IMG/VR virus record: IMGVR_UViG_3300030104_004070
Location: 1 to 48,995 of that record
DNA from: a virus
Length of the DNA stretch: 48,995 bases
Direction: 5' to 3' (one strand)
The notes under the pieces were generated by a model. That model was not told the origin of the DNA. It worked only from the letters and a program-made list of their open reading frames with translations, and searched no databases. Shown one piece after another: positions 12,486 to 21,559 of the stretch (within the stretch, counting starts at the first letter, position 1; the number at the start of each line of letters is the position of its first letter). The position numbers and the translations under genes were made by a program.

Positions 12486-13597
12486 AAATCAATCCAATAT
12501 ACAGCCTCTTTAGGTGTTTCAAAACTAATTCTCTCATCAACCTGAGACTTGATCTGATCTTCCATCACATAGATTTTATAACCAAGATCTAAAAGATCTT
12601 TACAGAGACGATACTGTTGACTCTCTGTGAGAATATCTGTCCCTTTCTTATATGCTACCGACTGAAAACTAAATGGCAACTTCTCTACATTCTTAGATAC
12701 AAAATAATTTACCAAGAACCTAGCATGCTCATCATTAAAGTTATCTGTCGTCGCACCTAGATTATATTCAAGTCCAAGTTTTTCTGCATAGGCAGCAAAG
12801 GCACGATTGTCTCTTGGTAGACAAGGACCACCATACCCATACCCATACTTCAGATACTTACCACCAACTCTAGTGTCTGCACCAATTGCTTGTAATGCCA
12901 AATCAATCTCATCACCAAGGCCTGCAAGAGTCATAACCTCACCGACCATATTTGCATAACTGATCTTTGTAGTTAAGAAACAGTTGACTGCCAATTTGAC
13001 CATCTCAGCTGAGGTGGTAGACATGAAACTAATCTTTGGTTCTGTCTCTTGAATCTTATGATATATTTCACATAGATCTGCATAGATCAGACTATTATTA
13101 CCACCAATCAGAACCATATCTGCTCGTCTCAAATCACGCACAATCGATCCCTGAGCAATAAACTCTGGATTGTAGAATACCTCCACACCAAAGTGACCCA
13201 GTTGATCTGCAATCTCTTTACAGTCTCCCGGATTTGTTGTACAACCAACCACTAGTGATTTGCCGTTTAATTTTGAAGTTGACTTCTTAAAGTCATCAAC
13301 AACTTGCCAAACAGATCTTACATCATAAGAACCATCTGGAAGCGATGGTGTGGCAACAAGAGTGTAAATGATGTCACACGCTTCAATAACTTCTTGATTA
13401 CTAGTCGTAGCAGTTAGATTTGTTGACTCAAGCAACATCCGTTGAACTTCAGGTTCATTAGTTTGAATTGTATTATTCTGAAGACCCTTTACATAGTCCT
13501 CTCTACAATCAGAGACTACAACTTCATATCCTGCTTGTTCACAGAGAAGGGCGAAACAAATGCCAAGCCTCCCTGCACCAATTACTCCAATCTTCAT
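12482..13597 (-). CDS. UDP-glucose 6-dehydrogenase family enzyme
   Basis: The 371-residue product has the NAD-binding GAGRLG (residues 7-12) and the catalytic set of the UDP-glucose/GDP-mannose dehydrogenase family: Lys201, Asn205 and Cys259 (GYGGPCLPRD, with Asp263). The enzyme oxidises a nucleotide sugar to the uronic acid, using two NAD+ per molecule. UDP-glucose is the likeliest substrate, though the sequence alone does not exclude other nucleotide sugars. It sits four bases into the NAD synthetase gene, which could supply its cofactor. Confidence 0.92.
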   Translation of the reverse strand: MKIGVIGAGRLGICFALLCEQAGYEVVVSDCREDYVKGLQNNTIQTNEPEVQRMLLESTNLTATTSNQEVIEACDIIYTLVATPSLPDGSYDVRSVWQVVDDFKKSTSKLNGKSLVVGCTTNPGDCKEIADQLGHFGVEVFYNPEFIAQGSIVRDLRRADMVLIGGNNSLIYADLCEIYHKIQETEPKISFMSTTSAEMVKLAVNCFLTTKISYANMVGEVMTLAGLGDEIDLALQAIGADTRVGGKYLKYGYGYGGPCLPRDNRAFAAYAEKLGLEYNLGATTDNFNDEHARFLVNYFVSKNVEKLPFSFQSVAYKKGTDILTESQQYRLCKDLLDLGYKIYVMEDQIKSQVDERISFETPKEAVYWIDL

Positions 13598-14352
13598 AGT
13601 TTAAACGTCGGGATAGGTTCCATCTTATGCTTATTCTTTGTGTTAAAATCGTGCAAGATTCTAACAGCAGGGCCAGTGCCGTGCTCCATCGCGTATTCTA
13701 AATCTGCGTATGAGGCACCGATTTGTGTTTCATCAGTCCTTGAATCATCCCACAGACCGTCTGTAGGTGGTGCATCAATAATGCGTTGATCTACGCCAAG
13801 ATGCTTTCCAAGTTCCCATACTTCAGTTTTATATAGATCAGCAATAGGAGCGATGTCAACACCGCCATCACCATATTTAGTATAGAATCCTACACCATAA
13901 TCCTCAACTTTATTGCCAGTTCCTACAACAATACCACCAGTAGATCCTGCGACTTGATACAGAGTTACCATACGCATACGAGACTTGGTATTTGCATTTG
14001 CAAGACCGCTACCAGTATATTCATCTTTACTTGTCCAGAGATCAAAAGTTGTGATGAATGTTGTATAGACAGCTCCAAGATCAATTCGGATCTTGGTTAC
14101 ATTCTCATAGTTGTTTTCAAGATAAGTTGTATATGAATCAGAAAGATTATCATTCTTAGTACTTGATTTCAAAGGCATGGACAAAACATACGTAGGCATA
14201 CCAGTTTCAGCACAGAGAGTGGCAACCACAGCGGAATCAATGCCGCCTGATACACCAACAACTAGTGATTTAATTTTGTACTTTTTTGCATACTCGCTGA
14301 TCCACTCAACGATATTCAGTTTTAGTTTAGAGTAATCTTCGATTCTATTCAT
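13594..14352 (-). CDS. nadE: NH3-dependent NAD synthetase
   Basis: The 252-residue product has the PP-loop SGGIDS (residues 35-40) that binds ATP pyrophosphate and the NadE signature GTGNKVEDYGVGFYTKYGDG, followed by LYKTEVWELGKHLGV. It has no glutaminase domain, so it would take ammonia directly to amidate deamido-NAD. The start at 14352 was chosen because its ATG overlaps the preceding stop (ATGA); an in-frame ATG at 14364 is an alternative. It lies between a fucosyltransferase and UDP-glucose dehydrogenase inside the glycan block. Confidence 0.92.
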   Translation of the reverse strand: MNRIEDYSKLKLNIVEWISEYAKKYKIKSLVVGVSGGIDSAVVATLCAETGMPTYVLSMPLKSSTKNDNLSDSYTTYLENNYENVTKIRIDLGAVYTTFITTFDLWTSKDEYTGSGLANANTKSRMRMVTLYQVAGSTGGIVVGTGNKVEDYGVGFYTKYGDGGVDIAPIADLYKTEVWELGKHLGVDQRIIDAPPTDGLWDDSRTDETQIGASYADLEYAMEHGTGPAVRILHDFNTKNKHKMEPIPTFKL

Positions 14353-15200
14353 AGGACAATCCAATCAGGGCAATAAAGGTCTTTGGTATCTTTGTCTGCA
14401 TATGCAGGTCCAAACCACATCTTTGGTGCAATGACTTTCTTATCAGGATTAGAGATAAGCCAGGCACCCCACCAACTCATAGAACTATTAGCAATAATAG
14501 CATGAGAACATAAAGACATCAAGCACAAATCAGCATATGGTGTGAATGATCCGTCAGCATACTTATCTTCTGGTTCTGAAATTAAAAATCTGTCGCCTGA
14601 GAAAAACTCTTGTTCTTTAACCCAATCGACAGAATCGGAGAAAACAACCACAGGTTGTTCTGGGTCAAACATTGCAAGTGCTTTCTCATAGTATTCAATA
14701 GGTTGCACTGGATGCATTGAACCACATTGAGTATAAGACCACTTAAATCCACGAACATCTGTAAGATTAGGATCTCCTCTACGGACATGGAGCATGATGG
14801 GCTCTTGACCTTCAAGTTCTTGCATCATTTTTTGACAAGGAATCAAATGCTCATCATGAAAGGTAAAATCTTCACGAATGATGTCTACAATGTTACTAAA
14901 ATATCTCCAAGATTGAAAGAATCCATAGAGACTTATATTGTCTGGACATTGTTCAAACAATTCATTAGAGAAATGAAAGTGTGGTTCTTGAGCATATTGA
15001 AACTCTTCAATAACACCCTCTCTTCTTTCCATTGATAGTTTAAAACATTCATGGAGACTATAGTTTTCAATTCCTTTTCTATTTGGTGGAGGAATGCACC
15101 AGTCATATCCATGATGAGCAGCAATACCACGAAGAGCAGCATACTCAAACATTTGATTTCCGAGTCTCCCAAGACTCCCTATATGATTAAAGGCTAGCAT
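14349..15200 (-). CDS. Alpha-1,2-fucosyltransferase (GT11), copy A
   Basis: The 283-residue product has the GT11 start LGNQMFEYAALRGIA, the donor-binding HVRRGD at residues 138-143 and the SSMSWWGAWL motif near the C terminus. The family transfers fucose from GDP-fucose to galactose in O-antigen or related glycans. It is closely related to the GT11 gene at 16734 (NHIG..GR.GNQMF.YAALRGIA in both), so the pair looks like an old duplication. No GDP-fucose synthase is obvious here, so the host may supply the donor. Confidence 0.9.
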   Translation of the reverse strand: MLAFNHIGSLGRLGNQMFEYAALRGIAAHHGYDWCIPPPNRKGIENYSLHECFKLSMERREGVIEEFQYAQEPHFHFSNELFEQCPDNISLYGFFQSWRYFSNIVDIIREDFTFHDEHLIPCQKMMQELEGQEPIMLHVRRGDPNLTDVRGFKWSYTQCGSMHPVQPIEYYEKALAMFDPEQPVVVFSDSVDWVKEQEFFSGDRFLISEPEDKYADGSFTPYADLCLMSLCSHAIIANSSMSWWGAWLISNPDKKVIAPKMWFGPAYADKDTKDLYCPDWIVL

Positions 15201-16002
15201 ATTTTTTAAGATAATCTTGTTGCGAATAATACTCTAGTAATTGCTCACGATTCATATTTTGAATCTTATCCCATTCTGAATTATTAGATTCCATGTGTGG
15301 ATTAGAGAACCAAGAGTTCTCTCCTCGTGCATGTTCTAAATGATAGACTGGTTTACCAAGTCTACCAATCTTGTACCCAAGTTTAACAAACCTGAAATAT
15401 CTTTCTTTGTCTTCTGGTGCATATGCTTTGAAGTTTTCATTTTCCATACCACCATCAATATAAACTTTACGACTAAAGAACTGAGCCCATCCAAAATCAG
15501 ATGTAGATTCTTCAGAGACTGCATCTAAAAACGTATAGTCACCAGTCTCCAAAAACTTAGATACCGTAATATCAGTTGCTGCAACTTTCTTTTGGAAGAG
15601 TCCAGCACCATATGGATAGACTATATCATATATTCCTTCCACAATTCCAGTGTATGCTAATACATAGGATTCAATCGGCAAAATAACATCGCAATCATAG
15701 TTAACTACAATTTCAGTCTTCGCCTCCATGATCATTTCATTGAGAACTCTCTGTCTATGAAAAAGTGGTTCATGACTTTCCTCAAAGATATGATGAACAT
15801 TCACAGGAACATCACAAATATCTTTCAGAATTGGCATTGCCTCTTCTTGAAAAATTGATCTAGAATCCACTTCTTTGACAATAATATTTGTTTCAAAGTT
15901 TTCCAATAGGAAAGCTATAGTGGTAATGACATTTCGCATTCTATCAGCAGATTCAATCCTGATAGGAATAATGAATGTTGCTTTAGATAAATCAGTTCTC
16001 AT
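15187..16002 (-). CDS. GT-A-type glycosyltransferase, galactosyltransferase-like
   Basis: The 271-residue product starts with a family-2-like strand (ATFIIPIRIES), has a DCDVILP acidic motif (about residue 103) that fits the metal- and nucleotide-binding DxD of GT-A enzymes, and a C-terminal region (FGWAQFFSRKVYIDGGMENENF then APEDKE) that resembles the acceptor-side domain of beta-galactosyltransferases. Sugar and acceptor are unknown. It overlaps the fucosyltransferase by 14 bases and the next glycosyltransferase by 11. Confidence 0.8.
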   Translation of the reverse strand: MRTDLSKATFIIPIRIESADRMRNVITTIAFLLENFETNIIVKEVDSRSIFQEEAMPILKDICDVPVNVHHIFEESHEPLFHRQRVLNEMIMEAKTEIVVNYDCDVILPIESYVLAYTGIVEGIYDIVYPYGAGLFQKKVAATDITVSKFLETGDYTFLDAVSEESTSDFGWAQFFSRKVYIDGGMENENFKAYAPEDKERYFRFVKLGYKIGRLGKPVYHLEHARGENSWFSNPHMESNNSEWDKIQNMNREQLLEYYSQQDYLKKYASL

Positions 16003-16747
16003 CTGGATACTTTCTGTTTCTTATGAACTCTGGATATTTTTCTTGAACATAATGATACTCACCTCTGTTCATCATCCAGTTTCCCTCTGGATGCTCAATC
16101 ACACAATCATACTGTGATGTTGCCTGACTACTTACTCTATCATCGTGCTCACGGTTTGCAACCAATACACTAGAAATAAATTTGGGCATTCCATTGTTCC
16201 ACCTCATTCTATGATAGAAATCAGTGTCAAGCAAGAGTTTGAGATTAGTGTCAAACTCCACCTTACAATCATTTAGGAAGGAAACAACGGAAGGACTGCT
16301 AAGAAGATTTCTACCCTCCAAAGTTTGATCTGCCCACACGGGCATTTTATAATTCACATACCTACCGTTTCTTAATTCACAAAAACCACTGAAAGCCCAT
16401 TTACACTCAGGGTCCTGATACTGTTCATTAATTTTCTCAAGAGCAGTATCATCTACAAATACATCATCCGAGAACATAACTTTGACAATCTTACCTTCAC
16501 AATTATCAAGGGCAATGTTTATGTTCTCACAAGGAACATTCCCCTCATATCTAATGAAAGTAAACTCAAAGTCGTCAGAGTATTCTTTACAGACATCTAA
16601 GATATTGTCATTCTTACTTTGATCAGAAACAACAATATCAATATCCTGAAAGGTCTGACTCTTAATTGAGTCAAAGAGTTCTCTCAACCACTTAGGGCCA
16701 TTCTCACCGCGATCATGACACGGGATAGCAATACTAATTTGCGACAT
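15992..16747 (-). CDS. Family 2 glycosyltransferase
   Basis: The 251-residue product has the GT2 opening ISIAIPCHDRGENGPKWLRE, then DIVVSDQSKND, and the acidic SDDVFVD motif (about residues 93-99) for nucleotide-sugar and metal binding. Such enzymes add one sugar from a UDP or GDP donor during polysaccharide assembly in the cytoplasm. It sits in the chain of glycan genes, overlapping both neighbours. Confidence 0.85.
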   Translation of the reverse strand: MSQISIAIPCHDRGENGPKWLRELFDSIKSQTFQDIDIVVSDQSKNDNILDVCKEYSDDFEFTFIRYEGNVPCENINIALDNCEGKIVKVMFSDDVFVDDTALEKINEQYQDPECKWAFSGFCELRNGRYVNYKMPVWADQTLEGRNLLSSPSVVSFLNDCKVEFDTNLKLLLDTDFYHRMRWNNGMPKFISSVLVANREHDDRVSSQATSQYDCVIEHPEGNWMMNRGEYHYVQEKYPEFIRNRKYPDEN

Positions 16748-17549
16748 CTAGATACTCCCAATCTTGCTGGTAAATGTCCTCAGGATCCTCTCCATCAGGT
16801 CCAAACCATAGTTTAGGACCAATCACCCTATTATGTCCTGCCAACCATGCTCCCCACCAAGAGAAGGTAGAGTTAGCAATGATGCAGTAATTACACATGG
16901 ACATCAAACACATGTCATGTACATTGTCGCTTTCAGAGACAAAGAATCTATCAGAAGCAAAAAACTCATGACCGAAGGCCCATGGAGGATCATCAGTAAA
17001 AACAAAGACAGGAATATCCTCAGGTAGTTTAGACAGTGCTTCTTCATAGTAACTAATAGGAAGCACAGGATGATATGTTGGTTTGATTAGGTGATCTGTG
17101 CGACGAACATGTAAAGAGATTGCTTCTGTGTGTCCTTCAACGGTGACAATCTCTTTCCAAATATCATTACACAGTTTTTTCACATCATCCCTAAACTCAA
17201 AGTCTTCACGAACTTCCTCTTCTGCATTCTTAAAATACTTTTCAGATTGAAAGTATCCATACAGATTTGTATCATCAGGACACGTCTTTACAAGAGCATC
17301 ATTATATCTAAAAGTTTCCTCTTGAGTATAACCTGCATTCAACAATCCGATATTCTTAGCACCTGACATCTTGAATGCCATGAAAAGTTTATGCTGTTCT
17401 TCTTCGTCAGTAAACTCATCATCAGTTCTAGGCCCATCAGGAATAGTAAAGTCATATCCTCTTGCCTTTGCTATGCCTCTCAGAGCAGCATACTGAAACA
17501 TCTGGTTGCCAAAGCGACCATTCTTTCCAATGTGATTATGTCCGATCAT
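16734..17549 (-). CDS. Alpha-1,2-fucosyltransferase (GT11), copy B
   Basis: The 271-residue product has GRFGNQMFQYAALRGIA at the start, HVRRTD at residues 147-152 (the donor-binding motif, with Asp in place of the final Gly-Asp) and NSTFSWWGAWLAG near the end. It is the closest paralogue of the enzyme at 14349. Two GT-A enzymes separate the copies, so the four genes may form a duplicated transferase module. Confidence 0.9.
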   Translation of the reverse strand: MIGHNHIGKNGRFGNQMFQYAALRGIAKARGYDFTIPDGPRTDDEFTDEEEQHKLFMAFKMSGAKNIGLLNAGYTQEETFRYNDALVKTCPDDTNLYGYFQSEKYFKNAEEEVREDFEFRDDVKKLCNDIWKEIVTVEGHTEAISLHVRRTDHLIKPTYHPVLPISYYEEALSKLPEDIPVFVFTDDPPWAFGHEFFASDRFFVSESDNVHDMCLMSMCNYCIIANSTFSWWGAWLAGHNRVIGPKLWFGPDGEDPEDIYQQDWEYLDVAN

Positions 17550-18256
17550 GATAATTCAACTCCTGGTGGCAAGCGATAGTGGAAACCAAATGGGGTGATA
17601 CCCTCTGCTTCAGGCACTCTGGTTTCCTGAGAGAACCTGACGGCAACATCTACGGGAGCATATTGACATCCCTCAGATTGGAAGATGTGACGATTGTGAA
17701 CACAGACGTTTCCATCCTCGTGATAGTTTACCACACCTTCAGGCATCCAGTAAAAATCACTATTGTTTGTTTCCCAAGGAACTTCTACTTTGGTAGGAAC
17801 CTCAAGAAATTTTTTACTCCTTAGAGAAAACCCACCGTTACCCACACGCCAGTGTCTACCAAAGGGGTCAATGTATGCATCTTCTTTATACTCCCAAGGA
17901 GCACCAATATAATCATACTTCAACCATTCATCATCCCATTTATCGGGGAACAATACAAAGCCATCTGGTTGAACTAGAAGACAATGTGAGGTATCAATGT
18001 GATTGTGGAGATCATATACAACATAGTGGTTGTAATCATTATAGTTTTTGATCTCAGTAACTGGTTCTTCTAGAGTAATATCTTCAGATTCAAGAGAACG
18101 ATTTTTTTCTATCTGTTCTTTGGTGGTGATAATTTTAACCTTACCGAAGTTAATTCCACTCATACTCGTATAGACACCATTCAGAGTTCCAGAGAGGTCA
18201 TCTGTGGTGTCTATAGAGACTAGGGTTACATCAGGCAGATTTTGCATAGTAATCAT
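17546..18256 (-). CDS. DUF5672-like putative glycosyltransferase
   Basis: The 236-residue product resembles DUF5672 proteins found in glycan clusters: LPDVTLVSIDTTD at the start, FVLFPDKWDDEW, YIGAPWEY and the strong GNGGFSLRSKKF segment near residue 165. These proteins are thought to be glycosyltransferases, but the reaction is not established. Its 5' end overlaps the next upstream gene; ATGs at 18280, 18256 and 18247 are in frame and none has a clear ribosome site. I chose 18256. Confidence 0.7.
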   Translation of the reverse strand: MITMQNLPDVTLVSIDTTDDLSGTLNGVYTSMSGINFGKVKIITTKEQIEKNRSLESEDITLEEPVTEIKNYNDYNHYVVYDLHNHIDTSHCLLVQPDGFVLFPDKWDDEWLKYDYIGAPWEYKEDAYIDPFGRHWRVGNGGFSLRSKKFLEVPTKVEVPWETNNSDFYWMPEGVVNYHEDGNVCVHNRHIFQSEGCQYAPVDVAVRFSQETRVPEAEGITPFGFHYRLPPGVELS

Positions 18257-19169
18257 GAGCAAACTGTTTGCAAGATTCACTTTGATAAAGATATCCGTTT
18301 TTATCTAACCACAACCACCGTTCATCATCAACAATGCCATCTTTCATTCTCCACCAACCATTAGATCGACTCCAGTCAAACCAATACATTGGCGCAATCA
18401 CATTGCATAGTTGATTACTAGTCCAGATAGGCCAGAAAGCAAACGTAGATGCAGAGATGATAGCATACTTAGCATTGTTTAGGATGCTGTAATCCATCGA
18501 GACAGGACCACCAGGATACTGATACCAAGAAATGTTTCTTTGGTATTGATCTTTCTCTTCTGACACAGCAGAACCGACTATAGACACTCCAGGTAACATC
18601 TTTCCTGCAGTGTTAGGATCATCAGTAACAATCACAAACTGAATGTCAGGATTGTTTTCACGCATCCTCTCCATGGCATTATAGTAATACTCAGGGGGAA
18701 GCATAGAGTGTCCTGTGGTGTAATCTCCACCACGAAGTTGAATCACGCAAATATCATCAGACGAATAGTCAGTGATATTATACTTCTCATCATAGGTCAA
18801 CCAACTACAGATCTTATCTCTATGCGGTTCAATATAACTCATTCTCTGGAATGTGCCATTAATATAAGTTCTATCTTCTAAGTTCCAGAAGTTCTTATCC
18901 TCATCTCCAATCTCACCAGGAGCTGATGCATGATGAATCCACTCCTCTTTGTAGTAATGATCGAAGTCTTCATTAGGCGAGAAGTCATCATCTTGTTCTA
19001 CATTAAGACTGACTTCTTTTCCCCAGTCTATATTTAAGAACGGACCTCTCCAACCAGGATGACTCACACCCCACTCATACCCTTTGTGCTCTGCAAAAAC
19101 TCTACAAGACACATAACGCCAAATCTGATTACCAAGACCGGCATGTTCATGAATACTCGCTGCTAACAT
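18231..19169 (-). CDS. Divergent GT11-like fucosyltransferase
   Basis: The 312-residue product keeps the GT11 layout: GLGNQIWRYVSCRVFAEHKG at the start, LRGGD at residues 145-149 where others have HVRRGD, then VIVTDDPN and an ISASTFAFWPIW segment corresponding to the C-terminal motif. The missing His and first Arg of HVRRGD make the donor uncertain. The C terminus is longer than in the two other GT11 genes. Confidence 0.78.
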   Translation of the reverse strand: MLAASIHEHAGLGNQIWRYVSCRVFAEHKGYEWGVSHPGWRGPFLNIDWGKEVSLNVEQDDDFSPNEDFDHYYKEEWIHHASAPGEIGDEDKNFWNLEDRTYINGTFQRMSYIEPHRDKICSWLTYDEKYNITDYSSDDICVIQLRGGDYTTGHSMLPPEYYYNAMERMRENNPDIQFVIVTDDPNTAGKMLPGVSIVGSAVSEEKDQYQRNISWYQYPGGPVSMDYSILNNAKYAIISASTFAFWPIWTSNQLCNVIAPMYWFDWSRSNGWWRMKDGIVDDERWLWLDKNGYLYQSESCKQFAHDYYAKSA

Positions 19170-19171
19170 TA

Positions 19172-19777
19172 TTATCTCCTATGATATAGATTACTGTACT
19201 TTTTTCGCAGAATGGTAAGACCATTGTGCCAAGGCAAAGTAGACCATTCCCAGAATTGTGGATTGAGTTCTGCTACTGCACGATAGGGACCTCCACCATC
19301 CCACTGAGGACCACCATGAGCCATATCACAATGATAGAAGGGTTCAGTATTCCCATACATCAAATCATGAAGAAGAATGATGCTAGTAGGACCAACCAAT
19401 TCATCTAACAATTCAAGTTGTCGTTTTACATGAGGGTAGGAGTGCCAGTCATCAACAAAGATAACATCAATTTTGTGATCTTTAGGCCAATCCTCTAGAA
19501 ACTTAATGCTATCACTTTGAACAAACTCATAGTGTTTGATATCATCAAACCCATTCACAATTGGAGTATATTCAGATGGTTGATTAAGGTCTACAGACCA
19601 TAACTTACCACCATTTGCCCTTGCTGCTTTATACAAAGGTTCTGAGGTATGTCCCTCTCTTACACCAAGTTCAACATAGGTCTTACCTCTGGACGCAAGT
19701 GCCATTGCATAGATGGAGATAAGATGACGATCAGAGTCCATCTCACCATGCAAGGCTTTCTCAACAAATTTATCCAT
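19172..19777 (-). CDS. Class I SAM-dependent methyltransferase
   Basis: The 201-residue product has a SAM-binding motif I (YVELGVREGHTSEPLYKAA), an acidic SVDLNQP after strand 2 and IDVIFVDDWHSY, fitting the Methyltransf_24 type. It probably methylates a sugar or surface glycan given its neighbours. It follows the GT11-like gene upstream by two bases. Confidence 0.82.
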   Translation of the reverse strand: MDKFVEKALHGEMDSDRHLISIYAMALASRGKTYVELGVREGHTSEPLYKAARANGGKLWSVDLNQPSEYTPIVNGFDDIKHYEFVQSDSIKFLEDWPKDHKIDVIFVDDWHSYPHVKRQLELLDELVGPTSIILLHDLMYGNTEPFYHCDMAHGGPQWDGGGPYRAVAELNPQFWEWSTLPWHNGLTILRKKYSNLYHRR

Positions 19778-20711
19778 TTACAGGGGCGAATCCATTTACA
19801 ATGTTATCAAAGAAACCTGGGAGAGTCAATCCTTCAAGACTCATCTCCTGGGCTTGCTGAAACAAATGATCATTCTCAATCAGAAGATCTTCTGTGACTT
19901 CGGAATATTTATCTACGAATAAGACTGGATAATCTTTAAGCAATTCTTCTAAGTATGGATGTCTCTTTATGACTGGAACTCTTCTCATGTAGATGACTTC
20001 CCAATTACGATGACAATCAATGGCATTTCCTCTGGGACAAATCATAAACTTAGACTGACTCAAATTATAGAGAAAGACTGAGAAAGGAACTCTATCCATA
20101 TGAACTTCTGCCCAAGGTTTATCATTAAAATAATCCTTGATACCCACTCTCTCGCTATGAGAACTTTCATTATGACTCACATACAGAAGTCCTGGTGGAT
20201 TCTTTGGCAGTGTTTTCATGTAACTTTTAATGTCTTCATTCCTATTGTCATTAGGATTCATCTTTCTTTGTAATCCATATGGTGCAGGAATTACTTTTCC
20301 ACCAAAGGTAGCAGCGTTAACTGCAGAGATACACAATACATTCTTGGGAATCGCATCATAAATGTACTCATCGATAGAAGTATCTTCTAAGTTAGTGAAG
20401 ATGATGAACTTCATATCGGGGAAGTTTCTACACAAACTAAGAAGATCACTCTTTTGCATCATTGCCCTTACAACAGGCCAATCTTCGGGTTTAACCTCTT
20501 TAATCTCTCTTTTATATAAACGAATATTATCAATAAACAAGGTCATATAATTTCTGCTTTTCTTAATCTCAAAGAGTTTGTTGACAAACTCAAGGTTCAT
20601 AAGACTTGCATCTTTCATAAAATGGGTGTAGATATTTCCCCACTGACCAGCTTGATCTCCAAAAGAATAATCACACAGTTGAGATAGTGCTACACCTTCA
20701 ATCAATTCCAT
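19770..20711 (-). CDS. Exostosin-like glycosyltransferase
   Basis: The 313-residue product has a C-terminal domain with the pattern of exostosin/GT47-type enzymes: KFMICPRGNAIDCHRNWEV, then RRVPVIKRHPYLEELL and a glycine-poor helix. In that family this part binds the nucleotide sugar. The N-terminal half is less clear. It overlaps the methyltransferase by eight bases and the GT17-like gene by ten. Confidence 0.7.
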   Translation of the reverse strand: MELIEGVALSQLCDYSFGDQAGQWGNIYTHFMKDASLMNLEFVNKLFEIKKSRNYMTLFIDNIRLYKREIKEVKPEDWPVVRAMMQKSDLLSLCRNFPDMKFIIFTNLEDTSIDEYIYDAIPKNVLCISAVNAATFGGKVIPAPYGLQRKMNPNDNRNEDIKSYMKTLPKNPPGLLYVSHNESSHSERVGIKDYFNDKPWAEVHMDRVPFSVFLYNLSQSKFMICPRGNAIDCHRNWEVIYMRRVPVIKRHPYLEELLKDYPVLFVDKYSEVTEDLLIENDHLFQQAQEMSLEGLTLPGFFDNIVNGFAPVNG

Positions 20712-21559
20712 GGTTTAATAAATTCAGAGTACTTCTCTTGATTGTTTACAATGTATTCTGGATAGGTATCATCAATTGGAACAGCAGTGTAAGTCATTCC
20801 ACGATTCAATGGATCAAGTCCCTGAGCCACCTTCTCCTCTGCATTAGAGATGTTAGCATCGGTATTGTTTTCTGTGTGTTCATATGATGCTAATTTCAGT
20901 TTGAAATTTTCAGCATTGCCAAGGAAACTAAAGTGCCAACCTCCCTGCTCAATGCGATGTGCATTGGCATGGTCCTGACGATGTTGATCAACCGTAGTGG
21001 ACTTTAAGTGTTTCCAGGTGCAGATCCTAGAACCCATCCAGTCATCCTGATACAAGAAGTTTAATTTATAGTAATAGGCATTGCAGAGAGTCACATAGTG
21101 ATTGTTAGGATCAAACCAAGAAAGATCCTCTAAGACATATGGATTAATGATCTCATCAGCATCACTAGTAATCACCATGTCCTCATCGGATGCTCCTGCT
21201 TTCTCAATACCAAAAGCACTATTATTTCTATTGAAGATAGCACGTTGGAAGCGAATAGGAATATCAATGAACTTAGTTCCGTATGGATCTTTATCATTAT
21301 AGGCCACATGATACTTAGTTTTTTCAAGCATGTGACTAAAATCATTAGGAATCTCTTCGGTCACATAATGAATAATCTTATCATTCAACTTTCCAAAAAG
21401 ATCTTTATTCTCTTGATAGTAGAGAGGTTTCTCATTACCACTTACGGTAAAAGGAGACTCAGTGAGAACAAAGTAATCGACAACATCATTAAGAATATTC
21501 AGTCGCATCTCCAATAATTCTAGTTCGTTGAAGAAGATAAAGGAATCAAAGACTTTCAT
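20702..21559 (-). CDS. Family 17 glycosyltransferase
   Basis: The 285-residue product starts with the typical GT17 phrase VFDSFIFFNELELLEMRLN, followed by VVDYFVLTESPFTVSG and an acidic VITSDADEI motif (about residues 130-138). The family is known as beta-1,4-N-acetylglucosaminyltransferase in animals and is common in bacteria and large viruses with unknown acceptors. The late part with WHFSFLG also matches. It overlaps its neighbours by four and ten bases. Confidence 0.88.
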   Translation of the reverse strand: MKVFDSFIFFNELELLEMRLNILNDVVDYFVLTESPFTVSGNEKPLYYQENKDLFGKLNDKIIHYVTEEIPNDFSHMLEKTKYHVAYNDKDPYGTKFIDIPIRFQRAIFNRNNSAFGIEKAGASDEDMVITSDADEIINPYVLEDLSWFDPNNHYVTLCNAYYYKLNFLYQDDWMGSRICTWKHLKSTTVDQHRQDHANAHRIEQGGWHFSFLGNAENFKLKLASYEHTENNTDANISNAEEKVAQGLDPLNRGMTYTAVPIDDTYPEYIVNNQEKYSEFIKPWN

